Shown: piece after piece, positions 34,153 to 43,527 of the stretch
Layout of the letters: every line of letters begins with the position of its first letter
Position numbering within the stretch: position 1 is the stretch's first letter
Origin: CAZUGO01 sp964619935
GTDB lineage: Bacteria > Planctomycetota > Phycisphaerae > UBA1845 > CAIVHJ01
Length of the DNA: 64,000 nt
Assembly (NCBI GenBank): GCA_964619935.1
Contig: CAZUGO010000036.1
Location: 6,743-70,742 of the forward strand
Direction of reading: 5' to 3'
The notes under the pieces: model-generated
What the model saw: the letters and a program-made list of their open reading frames with translations, nothing else
Databases searched by the model: none
What the model was told of the DNA's origin: nothing
Made by a program: the position numbers and the translations under genes

Positions 34153-34482
34153 TCAACGGTGTCCCGAGCCCATTCGGACGCTGCTGAATGTCCGCCGGAA
34201 GTAGTCACGATTGGGTAGGCGGAGGCCTTGGAGATCGTAATACCACTCGCGGTAGCGAATCGACTCATCAATTCCAGCGAAGGTCGGTGCCCGGAGCAGG
34301 TCCTCGCGGGAGGCGTAGCGCTCGGGGTTGAAGGTGGTGGGTTCCAGGTCGAACAAAAGGTGCGGGCGGGGGTCGCTGAATGAACCCGGCAGGGCCGGTT
34401 CGGCTTGCTGCCGTGGTGCGGCGCAGCCGGCGCCCAGCGCGGCGAACGCCCAGACCGTCAGACATGCCATCGGGTGCTTCAT
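34153..34482 (-). CDS. Small exported (putative lipo-) protein, unknown
   Basis: Protein of 109 residues: KHPMACLTVWAFAALGAGC looks like an export signal ending in a Cys at 20, though Gly at -3 makes it an imperfect lipobox. The mature part is hydrophilic, with PHLLFDLEPTTFNPERYAS and IRYREWYYDLQGLRLPNRDYFRRTF. I recognise no family. Aromatic and charged residues suggest a folded periplasmic or outer-membrane tethered protein. It is divergent from the membrane protein gene to its right. Confidence 0.55.
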   Translation of the reverse strand: MKHPMACLTVWAFAALGAGCAAPRQQAEPALPGSFSDPRPHLLFDLEPTTFNPERYASREDLLRAPTFAGIDESIRYREWYYDLQGLRLPNRDYFRRTFSSVRMGSGHR

Positions 34483-34566
34483 TCCCTTTTCTCCGCCCCT
34501 CTCTTCTGCTTTAATTGTAGGGAAGAGAACGTCTTAAAATCAATCCCCCGGCACCGCGGGCCAGGC

Positions 34567-35448
34567 TTGGCACCGGTCATCGCCCTGATTACCGGACTCA
34601 AGGGTGCAGGGTATCTGGCGGTCAAGGCCTTCATGTTGATTCCGGTGACATTACTCACCGCCGGCGGCGGACTGCTGGTGCTGGCGATGTGCCCCATCGC
34701 CAAGATCGCCTGGCAGTGTGTTCGGCTGGTGGCGTTGCTGGCCTTGGCCGCTTTCATTCTGGTGGCGGTGTGGCTGGTCGTCCGGGTTGGTTGGAGCACC
34801 TCGGCGGCCGCAACCTGGACGCTGGCCGCGAGTAGTGTGGCGGGCGCCGCCGCCGTGGGGGTCGTCGGATTGGCTCCGCTGTTGGCGGACCGTCGTGCGG
34901 CCGCGGTCTCCCAGGTGCGGGCGGCGGTGCTGTCCGGGGGGGGTGCTGGCGTGCTGGGCGCCTTCGCCTGGCTGGCGCACGGTGACGGCGACGGACCGGC
35001 GGCGTGGTGGGCCACGGCACCCGGGTACTTGATCAGCGCTTTTTACCTGGGCAGTGTCATGGTGGCGTGGCTGTTGGGCCATCGCTATCTGACCGCCACC
35101 GAGATGACCATTGACCCGTTGCGCGCCGTCAGCCGGCTGTTGCTGATTGCCGTCGGGGCCCGCTGGGCCTACCTGTTGGTGATCGTCGGCGCCGCACTGC
35201 TGCTGCCGCTGGAGTGGCGGCAGGGCGCCACGTTGTGGAGCGGGTTGATCGTCGACTGGTTGATGGTCAGCATTCGGGTGGGCGTGGGCTTGATCCTACC
35301 GTCGGCGTTTGCCTTCATGGCCCTGGAGTGCGTCAAGTTGCGCAGTACGCAATCGGCCACCGGCATCCTGTTCTTCATGTCGGTGTTCGTGGTTATCGGC
35401 GAGCTGACCAGCCAGTACCTCGCCGGCCAATTGGGTTACCCGATCTGA
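34567..35448 (+). CDS. Multi-pass membrane protein, unknown
   Basis: About 293 residues with seven or so hydrophobic segments (for example FMLIPVTLLTAGGGLLVLAMCPIA, ALLALAAFILVAVWLVV, SVAGAAAVGVVGLAPLLA, LLLIAVGARWAYLLVIVGAALLLP, LMVSIRVGVGLILPSAFAFMALE, ATGILFFMSVFVVIGELTSQYLAGQL). The start is uncertain: TTG 34567 gives an intact first helix; ATG 34633 lies inside it; the frame is open left to 34405 but that overlaps the opposite gene. The order of helices faintly recalls DmsC/NrfD-type quinol membrane subunits, but no iron-sulfur or molybdenum partner is present, so I leave it unnamed. The stop overlaps the start of the next gene by one base. Confidence 0.6.
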   Translation: MAPVIALITGLKGAGYLAVKAFMLIPVTLLTAGGGLLVLAMCPIAKIAWQCVRLVALLALAAFILVAVWLVVRVGWSTSAAATWTLAASSVAGAAAVGVVGLAPLLADRRAAAVSQVRAAVLSGGGAGVLGAFAWLAHGDGDGPAAWWATAPGYLISAFYLGSVMVAWLLGHRYLTATEMTIDPLRAVSRLLLIAVGARWAYLLVIVGAALLLPLEWRQGATLWSGLIVDWLMVSIRVGVGLILPSAFAFMALECVKLRSTQSATGILFFMSVFVVIGELTSQYLAGQLGYPI

Positions 35449-35891
35449 TGAAGCTGCGGTTTGATTGCCGAAACCAGGACTGTCCGGCGCTCATTGAGTA
35501 TCGGCCGACCGGTGCCGGAGCGGAGCGGTTCTGCTGCCCGCGCTGTCCGCGCGAGTACACCGTGCAGCACAGCGATCGGCTGCTGGTCCGCCGAGCCTTG
35601 TCCGCGTGTGCGCTGTGCGGCGGTGAGGAGTTGTTCATCCGCAAGAACTTCCCGCAGAAGACCGGGTTGTTGATTGTGGTGGCGGCGGTGCTGATCTCGC
35701 TGCTGTCCCTCCAGCAGCACATCGGGCTGGCTTATGGCGTGCTGGCGGCCGCGGTCATTGTGGACGGCGGGATCTATTACCTGGTGGGGGTGGTCACGGT
35801 GTGTTATCGCTGTCGGGCGGAATACTGGGGCTTGCCGCGCAACCCGGAGCACCACTGGTTCGACCTGGCCACCTCGGAAAAATACCGATAA
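35448..35891 (+). CDS. Zinc-ribbon protein with two membrane helices
   Basis: Protein of 147 residues. The N-terminal part has Cys at 7, 12, 29, 30, 33, 54 and 57, arranged as likely zinc ribbons (CRNQDC, CCPRC, CALC). Two hydrophobic helices follow at about 73-90 (LLIVVAAVLISLLSLQQH) and 94-115, then a short C-terminal piece with another CYRC pair. Function unknown. Its ATG overlaps the stop of the membrane protein gene (TGATG), so the two are translationally coupled and may work together in the membrane. Confidence 0.68.
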   Translation: MKLRFDCRNQDCPALIEYRPTGAGAERFCCPRCPREYTVQHSDRLLVRRALSACALCGGEELFIRKNFPQKTGLLIVVAAVLISLLSLQQHIGLAYGVLAAAVIVDGGIYYLVGVVTVCYRCRAEYWGLPRNPEHHWFDLATSEKYR

Positions 35892-35949
35892 ACCGGCGAT
35901 CATGCCCCGTGACTGCGGGCGTTGACCCTGATAATTGTGGAGCACGCAA

Positions 35950-36543
35950 ATGCCCCCGACTGCGAGTAACCCTGCTGATGATGTGCCCATCGACCTGAAC
36001 CGGATTCAGAATGCCGTGCGCGAGATTCTGGTGGCCGTCGGTGAAGACCCGCAGCGCGAAGGGCTCAAGGACACGCCCCACCGGGTGGCCCGGATGTATG
36101 CGGAGCTGTTCTCCGGATTGCACGTCGATCCATCCGATCTGCTGGCGACCACCTTCTCGGAGCTGTACGACGAGCTGGTGATTTTGCGCGACATCGCGTT
36201 CAACTCGGTGTGCGAGCATCACCTGATGCCGTTCGAGGGGGTGGCCCATGTCGCCTACCTGCCGGACGGGCACGTCGTGGGTATTTCCAAGCTGGCTCGA
36301 GTGGTCGACGTCTTTGCCCGAAGGCCTCAGGTCCAAGAGCGGCTGACCACCCAGGTGTGCGACTTGATCATGGAGAAGGTCCAGGCCAAGGGGGCCGCTG
36401 TGGTGGTGCGCGCGACCCACACCTGCATGACCTGCCGCGGCGTCCGCAAGCCGGGTTCTTTGATGGTCACTTCGGCGGTTCGCGGCCTGTGCCGCAGCGA
36501 TGCCCGGACCCGCAGCGAGGTCATGTCGTTGCTGCACGCCTGA
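35950..36543 (+). CDS. folE: GTP cyclohydrolase I (FolE)
   Basis: Protein of 197 residues. It has the GTP cyclohydrolase I motifs GLKDTPHRVARMYAELFSG, SVCEHHLMPFEGVAHVAYLP, VVGISKLARVVDVFARRPQVQERLT and ATHTCMTCRGVRKPGS. Zinc ligands are likely Cys88, His91 and Cys159. It converts GTP to dihydroneopterin triphosphate, the first step to folate and other pterins. ATG 35950 has GGAG 8 bases upstream; an ATG at 35935 would add five residues. Single gene here; no other pterin genes are adjacent. Confidence 0.95.
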   Translation: MPPTASNPADDVPIDLNRIQNAVREILVAVGEDPQREGLKDTPHRVARMYAELFSGLHVDPSDLLATTFSELYDELVILRDIAFNSVCEHHLMPFEGVAHVAYLPDGHVVGISKLARVVDVFARRPQVQERLTTQVCDLIMEKVQAKGAAVVVRATHTCMTCRGVRKPGSLMVTSAVRGLCRSDARTRSEVMSLLHA

Positions 36544-36546
36544 CGC

Positions 36547-37596
36547 TCAGGGCTGCCGTTCGAACAGATAGGCGCAGTCTTCCAGCCGGTTGCCGTCGGC
36601 GTTGTGGATGGCGAAGCGTTTCCCGGACCACATCGCCGCGGCGCCGTAGCGGCCGGTGCGGTCGACGGCGTAGAACTGGACGTCGAAATTGGGTCGCCCA
36701 TCCGTGCGTCGCAGCCGCGGATGCCGATTGTTGTCGGCGATGCGCTTGAGGGCCTCGAGGCAGGCGTCCCCGGGGCGGTGTCCGTTGCGCATGGCCTCGA
36801 CGACGGTGTGGGTCCCGCAGTTCTGAATGACCGCCTCACCGCGGCCGGTACTGCCGGCGGCCCCCACCGCGTTGTCGACGAACAGCCCGGCCCCGATGAT
36901 CGGCGAATCGCCGGCCCGCCCGGGGATCTTGTAGGACAGCCCGCTGGTGGTGGTCACCCCGCTGAGGTTGCCGGCCGCGTCCAGCGCGCAGCAGGTGATG
37001 GTTCCGTAGGTGAACAAGTACTGGTTCCAGATGGATGACTGCGGTTCGCCGTCGGGCACCTCGGCGGGGATCCAATCATCCTGATCGGATCGGGTTTCCT
37101 TCCATTTCAGCCAGGCCCGGCGGGCCGGGTCGGTCAGCAAGTCGTGCATGGTGAAGCCGTGGGCCCGCGCAAAACGGCGGGCCCCTTCGCCGACCAGCAG
37201 CACATGATCGGTGCGCTGCATCACCAGGCGGGCGACTTGTGACGGCGTCTTGACGCCCTGTAGCGCCGCCACCGCGCCGGCGGCGTGGGTCGGGCCGTGC
37301 ATGCAGCAGGCGTCCAGCTCGACCACCCCGTCCTCGTTCGGCAATCCGCCGTAGCCGACGGAGTGATCCTCGGGATCCTCTTCTACGCGGTTGACCCCGG
37401 CAATGACTGCGTCCAGGGCATCTCGACCCTGGCGAATCAAGGACATCGCGGTCTCGGCGGCCGGCAGTCCATTGCCGCTGCTGATGACCACGGGTGAGCC
37501 GGGCGGCCCGGCAGTGGCTCCCCGGGCCGTCGATCCGCAGAGTGCGACCGCGACGCTCGAGCGCATGAAGCCGCGGCGTGTGATCGGGATCGACAT
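36547..37596 (-). CDS. Tat-exported N4-(beta-N-acetylglucosaminyl)-L-asparaginase family hydrolase
   Basis: Protein of 349 residues with a twin-arginine signal (TRRGFMRSSVAVAL). It belongs to the Ntn-hydrolase asparaginase 2 family: VVISSGNG near the start, DALDAVIAGVNRVEEDPEDHSVGYGGLPNEDG, and the nucleophile Thr199 in YGTITCCALDAAGN, which is exposed by self-cleavage. GLSYKIPGRAGDSPIIGAGLFVDN matches glycosylasparaginases. It would release Asn-linked sugar from Asn or hydrolyse asparagine-like amides in the periplasm. The stretch of open frame to 38511 is a shadow of the opposite gene; ATG 37596 has AGGAGG 7 bases upstream. Confidence 0.88.
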   Translation of the reverse strand: MSIPITRRGFMRSSVAVALCGSTARGATAGPPGSPVVISSGNGLPAAETAMSLIRQGRDALDAVIAGVNRVEEDPEDHSVGYGGLPNEDGVVELDACCMHGPTHAAGAVAALQGVKTPSQVARLVMQRTDHVLLVGEGARRFARAHGFTMHDLLTDPARRAWLKWKETRSDQDDWIPAEVPDGEPQSSIWNQYLFTYGTITCCALDAAGNLSGVTTTSGLSYKIPGRAGDSPIIGAGLFVDNAVGAAGSTGRGEAVIQNCGTHTVVEAMRNGHRPGDACLEALKRIADNNRHPRLRRTDGRPNFDVQFYAVDRTGRYGAAAMWSGKRFAIHNADGNRLEDCAYLFERQP

Positions 37597-37633
37597 GGGC
37601 GGTCCTCCTGTGGATTCCGGTCGGCGACGCGTA

Positions 37634-37661
37634 CTGTTAGATCTCCGGCGGGTTCTGTCAA
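37634..37661 (-). promoter_or_regulatory. Candidate promoter for the asparaginase-family gene
   Basis: Minus strand perfect TTGACA (37656-37661), 16-base spacer, TAACAG (37634-37639, weak). Start would be near 37627, about 30 bases before ATG 37596. Confidence 0.4.
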
Positions 37662-37681
37662 CAGGCTTCTGCAGAAACCGG

Positions 37682-37709
37682 TTGTGCGCCGCCGTCGTGT
37701 CCCTACAAT
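37682..37709 (+). promoter_or_regulatory. Candidate promoter for the RNase HII-like gene
   Basis: TTGTGC (37682-37687), 16-base spacer, TACAAT (37704-37709, 5 of 6). Start near 37716, 28 bases before GTG 37744. Confidence 0.4.
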
Positions 37710-37743
37710 GGCGGCAGCATCCTCCGAATTCTGAGGCGCGCAC

Positions 37744-38715
37744 GTGGCCATTGTCGCAGGAATAGACGAAGCCGGATACGGCCCCATTCTCGGCCCGCTG
37801 GTGGTTTCCGCCGTGGCGTTCGAGGTGCCGGACGAGCGTTGCGGTTGCGATCTGTGGCAGGCCCTGCAGTGCAGCGTCACCCGGACGGTTCGCAAGGGCG
37901 ACGCCCGGCTGCCGATCGTCGACAGCAAGAAACTCCATCACAGCCCCGCCGGGTTGGCAGCGGTGGAGCGCACCGCCCTGGCGATGTTGGCTGCCGGCGG
38001 CTCCCCGCACCGGCAACTGACCACCCTGCTGGGCCGGGTGTGCCCCGAGGTGCACCCGGATCTCGGACGCTACCCATGGTACCGCGATTTCGATCCGCCG
38101 CTGCCGCTGGCCTGCAGCCCCACGCTTGTGACCCTCAAAGCCAACGGCGTCGCCAACGACCTTCGTCGCAACGGCATGCATTTTCTGGGGGTGCGCAGTT
38201 GCGTGTTGCTGGAAGGGCAATACAACGACATGGTGAACTGCACGCGGAACAAAGCGACGGTGTTGTGGTCGCTGACGCTGCGGTTGATCAGCCGGTTGGC
38301 CCGCACGGCCGGCCGGCGATCGTTGACCATCTTGATCGATCGACAGGGCGGTCGGACCACCTACGCCCCGCCGCTGCTGACCGCGTTCCCGGGGGCGCAT
38401 CTGGAGATCTGCCACGAGGCCGCGGAACTGGGGCGCTACCGGCTGTATTTCGGCCGGCCGGCGGGCGACCCGGTGGAACTGGAGTTCAGGCAGGAGGCCG
38501 AATCCAGCCATCTTCCGGTGGCTCTGGCCAGCGTTTATAGCAAGTATCTGCGCGAGGTCTTCATGGTGGCCTTGAACCGCTACTGGCAGGACAAGATCGG
38601 CGGGCTGAAGCGGACGGCCGGCTACTACCAGGACGGCCGGCGGTTCCTCAAGGACATCGCCCCGGCCATGGCGTCGCTGGCCACCGATCCGCGGATGTTG
38701 ATCCGCTGCCGTTGA
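37744..38715 (+). CDS. Divergent ribonuclease HII-like protein
   Basis: Protein of 323 residues starting with GTG. Its opening, GIDEAGYGPILGPLVV (Asp8, Glu9), is the RNase HII active-site motif, but Arg is replaced by Tyr (canonical DEAGRG). DSKKLHHSP near 60 is the second conserved region. Near the C-terminus FRQEAESSHLPVALASVYSKYLREV resembles the DAKSxxIAAASIxAKxxRD segment with changes at the acidic residues. About 100 extra residues lie between the motifs compared with ordinary RNase HII (about 200 residues). It probably cleaves RNA in RNA-DNA hybrids or has moved to a related role. It is divergent from the asparaginase gene. Confidence 0.75.
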   Translation: MAIVAGIDEAGYGPILGPLVVSAVAFEVPDERCGCDLWQALQCSVTRTVRKGDARLPIVDSKKLHHSPAGLAAVERTALAMLAAGGSPHRQLTTLLGRVCPEVHPDLGRYPWYRDFDPPLPLACSPTLVTLKANGVANDLRRNGMHFLGVRSCVLLEGQYNDMVNCTRNKATVLWSLTLRLISRLARTAGRRSLTILIDRQGGRTTYAPPLLTAFPGAHLEICHEAAELGRYRLYFGRPAGDPVELEFRQEAESSHLPVALASVYSKYLREVFMVALNRYWQDKIGGLKRTAGYYQDGRRFLKDIAPAMASLATDPRMLIRCR

Positions 38716-38744
38716 TCCGCCCGCGCGGTGACCAAGCGGCCGTG

Positions 38745-38773
38745 TTGACAGCGCCGACAGCGACTGCTACAGT
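38745..38773 (+). promoter_or_regulatory. Strong promoter for the STAS gene
   Basis: Perfect -35 TTGACA (38745-38750), 17-base spacer, TACAGT (38768-38773, 4 of 6). Start near 38780, 21 bases before ATG 38801. This is among the clearest promoters in the window. Confidence 0.65.
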
Positions 38774-38800
38774 GCTACCCAGCTTTTTCACAGGTGCACA

Positions 38801-39145
38801 ATGTCACTCCAAAACTGGTCGGAAAGCATCATCGTTGCCGAGTTGCAGGATGACCCGCAGTTCACGGACGACCTCGATTCGTTGCTGGCGATGATCAGCG
38901 AGCAACCCGAGAGTGACCTGGTTCTTGACTTCAAGGGCGTGAACTACCTGAACTCGTCCAACATCGCCAAGCTGCTCAGGGTTCGCAAGCACGTCATCAT
39001 CAACAACGGTCGCAAGCTGCGACTGAGTGCTGTGAACACCCACGTCTGGGGCGTCTTCCTGGTGACCGGGCTCGACAAAGTCTTCGAGTTTGCGGACGAC
39101 CTCGCCATGGGGCTGGCCAGTGTCCAGCTCGAGAACTCCAAGTAA
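38801..39145 (+). CDS. STAS-domain protein (anti-sigma factor antagonist-like)
   Basis: Protein of 114 residues forming one STAS domain: SIIVAELQD, DLVLDFKGVNYLNSSNIAKLLRVRKHV, and KLRLSAVNTHVWGVFLVTGLDKVFEF. Ser52 or Ser53 in LNSSN occupies the site phosphorylated in SpoIIAA-type antagonists. Such proteins release an anti-sigma factor or act in stressosome-like switches; no partner kinase is next to it. It has its own strong promoter and AGGTG as ribosome site. The alpha/beta hydrolase gene begins 25 bases after its stop and could be co-transcribed. Confidence 0.82.
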   Translation: MSLQNWSESIIVAELQDDPQFTDDLDSLLAMISEQPESDLVLDFKGVNYLNSSNIAKLLRVRKHVIINNGRKLRLSAVNTHVWGVFLVTGLDKVFEFADDLAMGLASVQLENSK

Positions 39146-39170
39146 TTCGGTTTCAAGTCCCGCGATTCCC

Positions 39171-40421
39171 ATGGCGCTGACCGCTGGGGTTGCCGGGGCG
39201 GCGGTTCTGCTGGTGGCGTGGGGCGACTGGATCTCTCCGGTGGCCTCGGAGCGGCTCTATGGCGTCGGGACGCCGCTGGGGTTGTTCTGGTGGGTGTTTG
39301 CCGCCCGCGGTCGGCGCCGCCGTCGATTGGCCATCGTGCTTGTGGTGGCGGCCGGCGCGGCCGGTGCGGACTATGGCCTCGAGTGGGGGCCGTTTCGCCG
39401 CGGCGAGATCGTCCGCGCAGTCGCCTGCCTGGCGGGCTATGGCTGCCTGCTGGCCGCCATCCGGTCGGCCGGCGTCCGCCTCCTGGTCCGCCTGCTGCCG
39501 GCCGGGGCCTTGCAGCGTCCGTCCGTCCGGCTGCCGGTCACCGTGTTGTGGATTATCGCGGTCGCCCTGATCAGCCATCCGTATCTGCTTGCCTATCTTC
39601 AGGTCCATCCCCTCCGCGGGCGGGACGACGGCGATCCGCGGCTGACCTTGGGCCTCGACTACCGCAAGGTCGCCTTCCGGTCGTTTGACCGAACCCGGTT
39701 GGTGGGCTGGTTCGTGCCGGCCGGGCTGTCGCGGCGAACGGCGGTGGTCTGCCACGGCGTCATGGACACCAAGAGCGGATTGCTGGACCTCATCGATGCC
39801 CTGCATCACGGCGGCTACCACGTGCTGGCGTTCGACATGCGCGGACACGGAGAGAGCGATCGCTGGACGGTGACCTACGGTGCGCGGGAGTGGCAGGACA
39901 TCGTGGCCGCGATCGACTACCTCACCGTCGCCCATCCGGAATCCGCCGAGCAGATCGTCGGTGTGGGCTGGAGCATGGGCGGGGCGTCCATGGTGCTGGC
40001 CGCCGCGGTGGATCGGCGCATTCGTGCCATCCACATCGAGGCGCCGTATGCCGGAACGCGCCAGATGGCGGCTCATCTGACGGCGGCAATGCCGGCTCCG
40101 CTGTCGTGGTGGTCCTGCGCCCTGGGGACCGCCATAGCCAGCCTGGAGGCCGGGGCCGATCTCTTTGCCCTGGACATCACCGCCGCGGCCCGGCAGTTGA
40201 GCCCGCGCCCGTTGATGATTGTTCATGGGACCGCCGATCCCATCGTGCCGATCGAACAGGGGCGGCAGGTCTTTGCTGCGGCGGGGGCGCCCAAGTTCTT
40301 CCACGCGATCGAGGGCGCCGGGCATTGTGCCAGGATCGCCCGGTCGTACTACGAGCGCATGCTCGCCTTCTTGGACGGCGCCCTGGACGCCAACAGCGGA
40401 CCCGTGCCGGCTTCGTCATGA
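39171..40421 (+). CDS. Membrane-anchored alpha/beta hydrolase
   Basis: Protein of 416 residues. The first 150 or so have four hydrophobic segments (AGVAGAAVLLVAW, GLFWWVFAARG, LAIVLVVAAGAAGA, VTVLWIIAVALISHPYLLAYL) with Arg-rich turns. The rest is an alpha/beta hydrolase: RTAVVCHGVMDTK (oxyanion HG), nucleophile Ser in GVGWSMGGAS, acid Asp in HGTADPIVP and His in IEGAGHCA. The enzyme is likely an esterase or serine peptidase-like hydrolase with its active domain facing the cytoplasm or periplasm. No substrate can be deduced. It may share the STAS transcript. ATG 39171 is chosen at the first hydrophobic segment. Confidence 0.78.
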   Translation: MALTAGVAGAAVLLVAWGDWISPVASERLYGVGTPLGLFWWVFAARGRRRRRLAIVLVVAAGAAGADYGLEWGPFRRGEIVRAVACLAGYGCLLAAIRSAGVRLLVRLLPAGALQRPSVRLPVTVLWIIAVALISHPYLLAYLQVHPLRGRDDGDPRLTLGLDYRKVAFRSFDRTRLVGWFVPAGLSRRTAVVCHGVMDTKSGLLDLIDALHHGGYHVLAFDMRGHGESDRWTVTYGAREWQDIVAAIDYLTVAHPESAEQIVGVGWSMGGASMVLAAAVDRRIRAIHIEAPYAGTRQMAAHLTAAMPAPLSWWSCALGTAIASLEAGADLFALDITAAARQLSPRPLMIVHGTADPIVPIEQGRQVFAAAGAPKFFHAIEGAGHCARIARSYYERMLAFLDGALDANSGPVPASS

Positions 40422-40512
40422 AGCCGGCCGGCGTCCTGTGTGCAGCAGCCGTGGGTGGCTTGGAGGTTCCGCTGCTGGTCTGCTGCTCGATCGGCGATCG
40501 CCGCTGCGGCGG

Positions 40513-40899
40513 TTACGAGGAGAAGGCCCAGTTGACGATCAGGATGTTGACGGCGGCGGCCACCCCCGTGGCGATCAGAATGCCCGCCAGGGCTCGGTGA
40601 TAACGCCGGGCGTCGTCAAACTGCTGTTCAATGTCCTTGGCGGTCAGGATGCGCGGCGGTTGGAGCCGCCCCTGCCGAAACTGCACATCGGCGATCATCA
40701 GGTGGGCTTCGAAGCGCGGAATGCCCATCTTGCTCGCGTAACGCAGCAGTTGGCGGCGCTTGCTGTGCCGCAGCAAACTCGCTTCGATCTCGGCCTTGAC
40801 CATTTCCTCGAAAATGACGCGGCGCTCGCGCTGGCCCAGTGGAAGGACCGCGCGGTCGGCCGGGTCTCCGGGCCCGCCGCTGGAATGGGATCTGCTCAT
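40513..40899 (-). CDS. Small tail-anchored membrane protein, unknown
   Basis: Protein of 128 residues. The N-terminal part is Ser/Gly/Pro-rich, the middle a charged helical stretch (RRVIFEEMVKAEIEASLLRHSKRRQLLRYASKMGIPRFEAHLMIADVQ), and the end one transmembrane helix (ALAGILIATGVAAAVNILIVNWAF). AGGAGG lies about 9 bases before ATG 40899; the frame extends to 40971 without support. I recognise no family. It is convergent with the hydrolase. Confidence 0.62.
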   Translation of the reverse strand: MSRSHSSGGPGDPADRAVLPLGQRERRVIFEEMVKAEIEASLLRHSKRRQLLRYASKMGIPRFEAHLMIADVQFRQGRLQPPRILTAKDIEQQFDDARRYHRALAGILIATGVAAAVNILIVNWAFSS

Positions 40900-41062
40900 T
40901 TGCTTCTTCCTCCTCAGGCGCCTCGGACGGCAGCCTTGCCAAAGCATAGGCAGGCAGCGGCGGGCAGCCAAGGTCGCGCGTGCGAAAAGCAGCCCTTCGG
41001 CGGGTTATCGGCCCCGGGCGGTTCAGGCGTGATCGTGTCGCAGTGCCGTGGCTGCCGGGGCT

Positions 41063-42768
41063 TCAGAATTCAAGCCGCGTGAAGTAGCGCTGTCCCAGGC
41101 GCATGGGCACCACGCAGGACAGTGTGCTGACGGCGGCCAGCGTGGCCAGCAGACCGATGGTGGTCCCGTCCATGACCACGGCCTCCAGGCTGCGGAAGCG
41201 CAGGCCCAGGAACAGGATCACGGCGAGCATCACGGTGACCATGGCGATCGAGGCCACCAGATTGATGGTGCCGCCCAGGCCGTTGGCGATCTTGGCGGGA
41301 TTGGCTTCATGGACCATGGGCATGCGGGCGCCCAGCCCCACGGCCATCCCGCACAACCCGACGCACACCGCGATGATCGACAGCATGTTGATCGCCAGAA
41401 GTTCACCACCGGTTCGGCTGAGCAGGGTGGCCAGAAACATGACCGAGCCGCCGGCGGCCACGGTGACGGTCAACGAAAACACGAACTTCGGAATCAGCAC
41501 CCGGCCGCGGGGTATGGGCAGTAGCCCGATGAGCCACAGCCGCTGGGCTTCCAGCGACACCAGCGGGAACACGAAGCGGCTGGTGAAGGTCGCCAGGAAC
41601 AGGGCGATAATGGTGGTCGTCAGAAACGAGATCAGCAGTTGAAACCCAAACTCATCCATGTTCAGCGGAAGCCTGACGTTGGGGATGTTGATCACATACA
41701 GCCCCAGCAGCGCCAGCAGGATCAACAACTGGGACCACTGCGTCGGGTCCCGCAGAAATGAACGCAGATCCTTGAGGGCGATTTCACGCAGGTGATCGGG
41801 CAGGTACCAGAACAGCACGCTGGCGAACCCGCGGGTGACCCGGCCGTCGTAACGATGTTTGTGCTCGCAGCCCTGGACGCGATCGTAGGCGGTCAGCAGT
41901 CGGCCGCCGGTGACGCGGATGGCGACCCAGCTCAGGAACAGCGCATTGCTGAAGGTCAAGAACAGGTAGAACATGGCGCCGGGGATCTGGGCATCGCGGG
42001 CGTGGTTCAAGCCGCTGCTGACCCAGCGGCTGGGCCAGAAGGTGCCCTGGATGAAGGCGGCCCGGTCGAAGAACTGGTTGAGCCAGATCTTCGAGTCGGC
42101 GTGCACCGGTCCCCAGAACCGCCACAGCCCGACCGACAGCAGGGCCAGGGTGATCGACAACGACAGGAACAGCATGCGCCGGGCAATGCGCGAGAACCAT
42201 TGGCCGACCGCCCAGGCCACCAGCAACCCAATCGCGCCGGGGATCGGGATGAAGCACAGGAAGAAGACCCCGAACAGCGGGTAGTAATACCACGGCGCTC
42301 CGGCGGTCATCCGGGCCAGGGCCAGCATCAGCGGGATGCCGATGAGCAGCAGCGACCAGGACGAAAAGAACAGGCTTTCCAGATACTTCAGCAGCACCAC
42401 GCTGGAGGAGCGCAGCGGACGGGTCAGCAAGTAGGCCGGCTCGCCCTTCGCAAACAGGCTGCCGTACGAGATGATGGCGTTCGAGAACACCAGCATGAAC
42501 ATCAGGGCCACGAAGAAGAAATCGAGCATCAGCGGGATGGCCACGATGCCCTCGTAAGTGTCATTGCGGACCATTTCGAAGATCAACTCGAAGAGCTGCT
42601 CCAGGCCGACCCAGATCAAGGCGATGGCCGCCACTGCGGACACGATCTTGGCCGGGGCCTGCCGCAGGGTCTGCAGGAAGTGATTGGCCAAGGCTCGGGC
42701 CTTGAGCCGCAGCAGCAGGCCGATGCCGCGCGGTCGGAAGCCGGTGGCCGGGATGAGCCCGACATCGC

Positions 42769-42772
<4 letters not shown>
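41063..42772 (-). CDS. ABC exporter permease subunit
   Basis: Protein of 569 residues with about a dozen hydrophobic segments, paired around a large cytosolic middle stretch (ALKDLRSFLRDPTQWSQLLILLALLGLYVINIP). That IALKDLRSFLRD motif before a helix is typical of ABC-2 type permeases. Its ATG overlaps the stop of the ATPase gene (ATGA), so the two subunits are translationally coupled. It should form the membrane channel of an exporter; the cargo is unknown. Confidence 0.85.
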
Positions 42773-43501
<729 letters not shown>

Positions 43502-43527
<26 letters not shown>

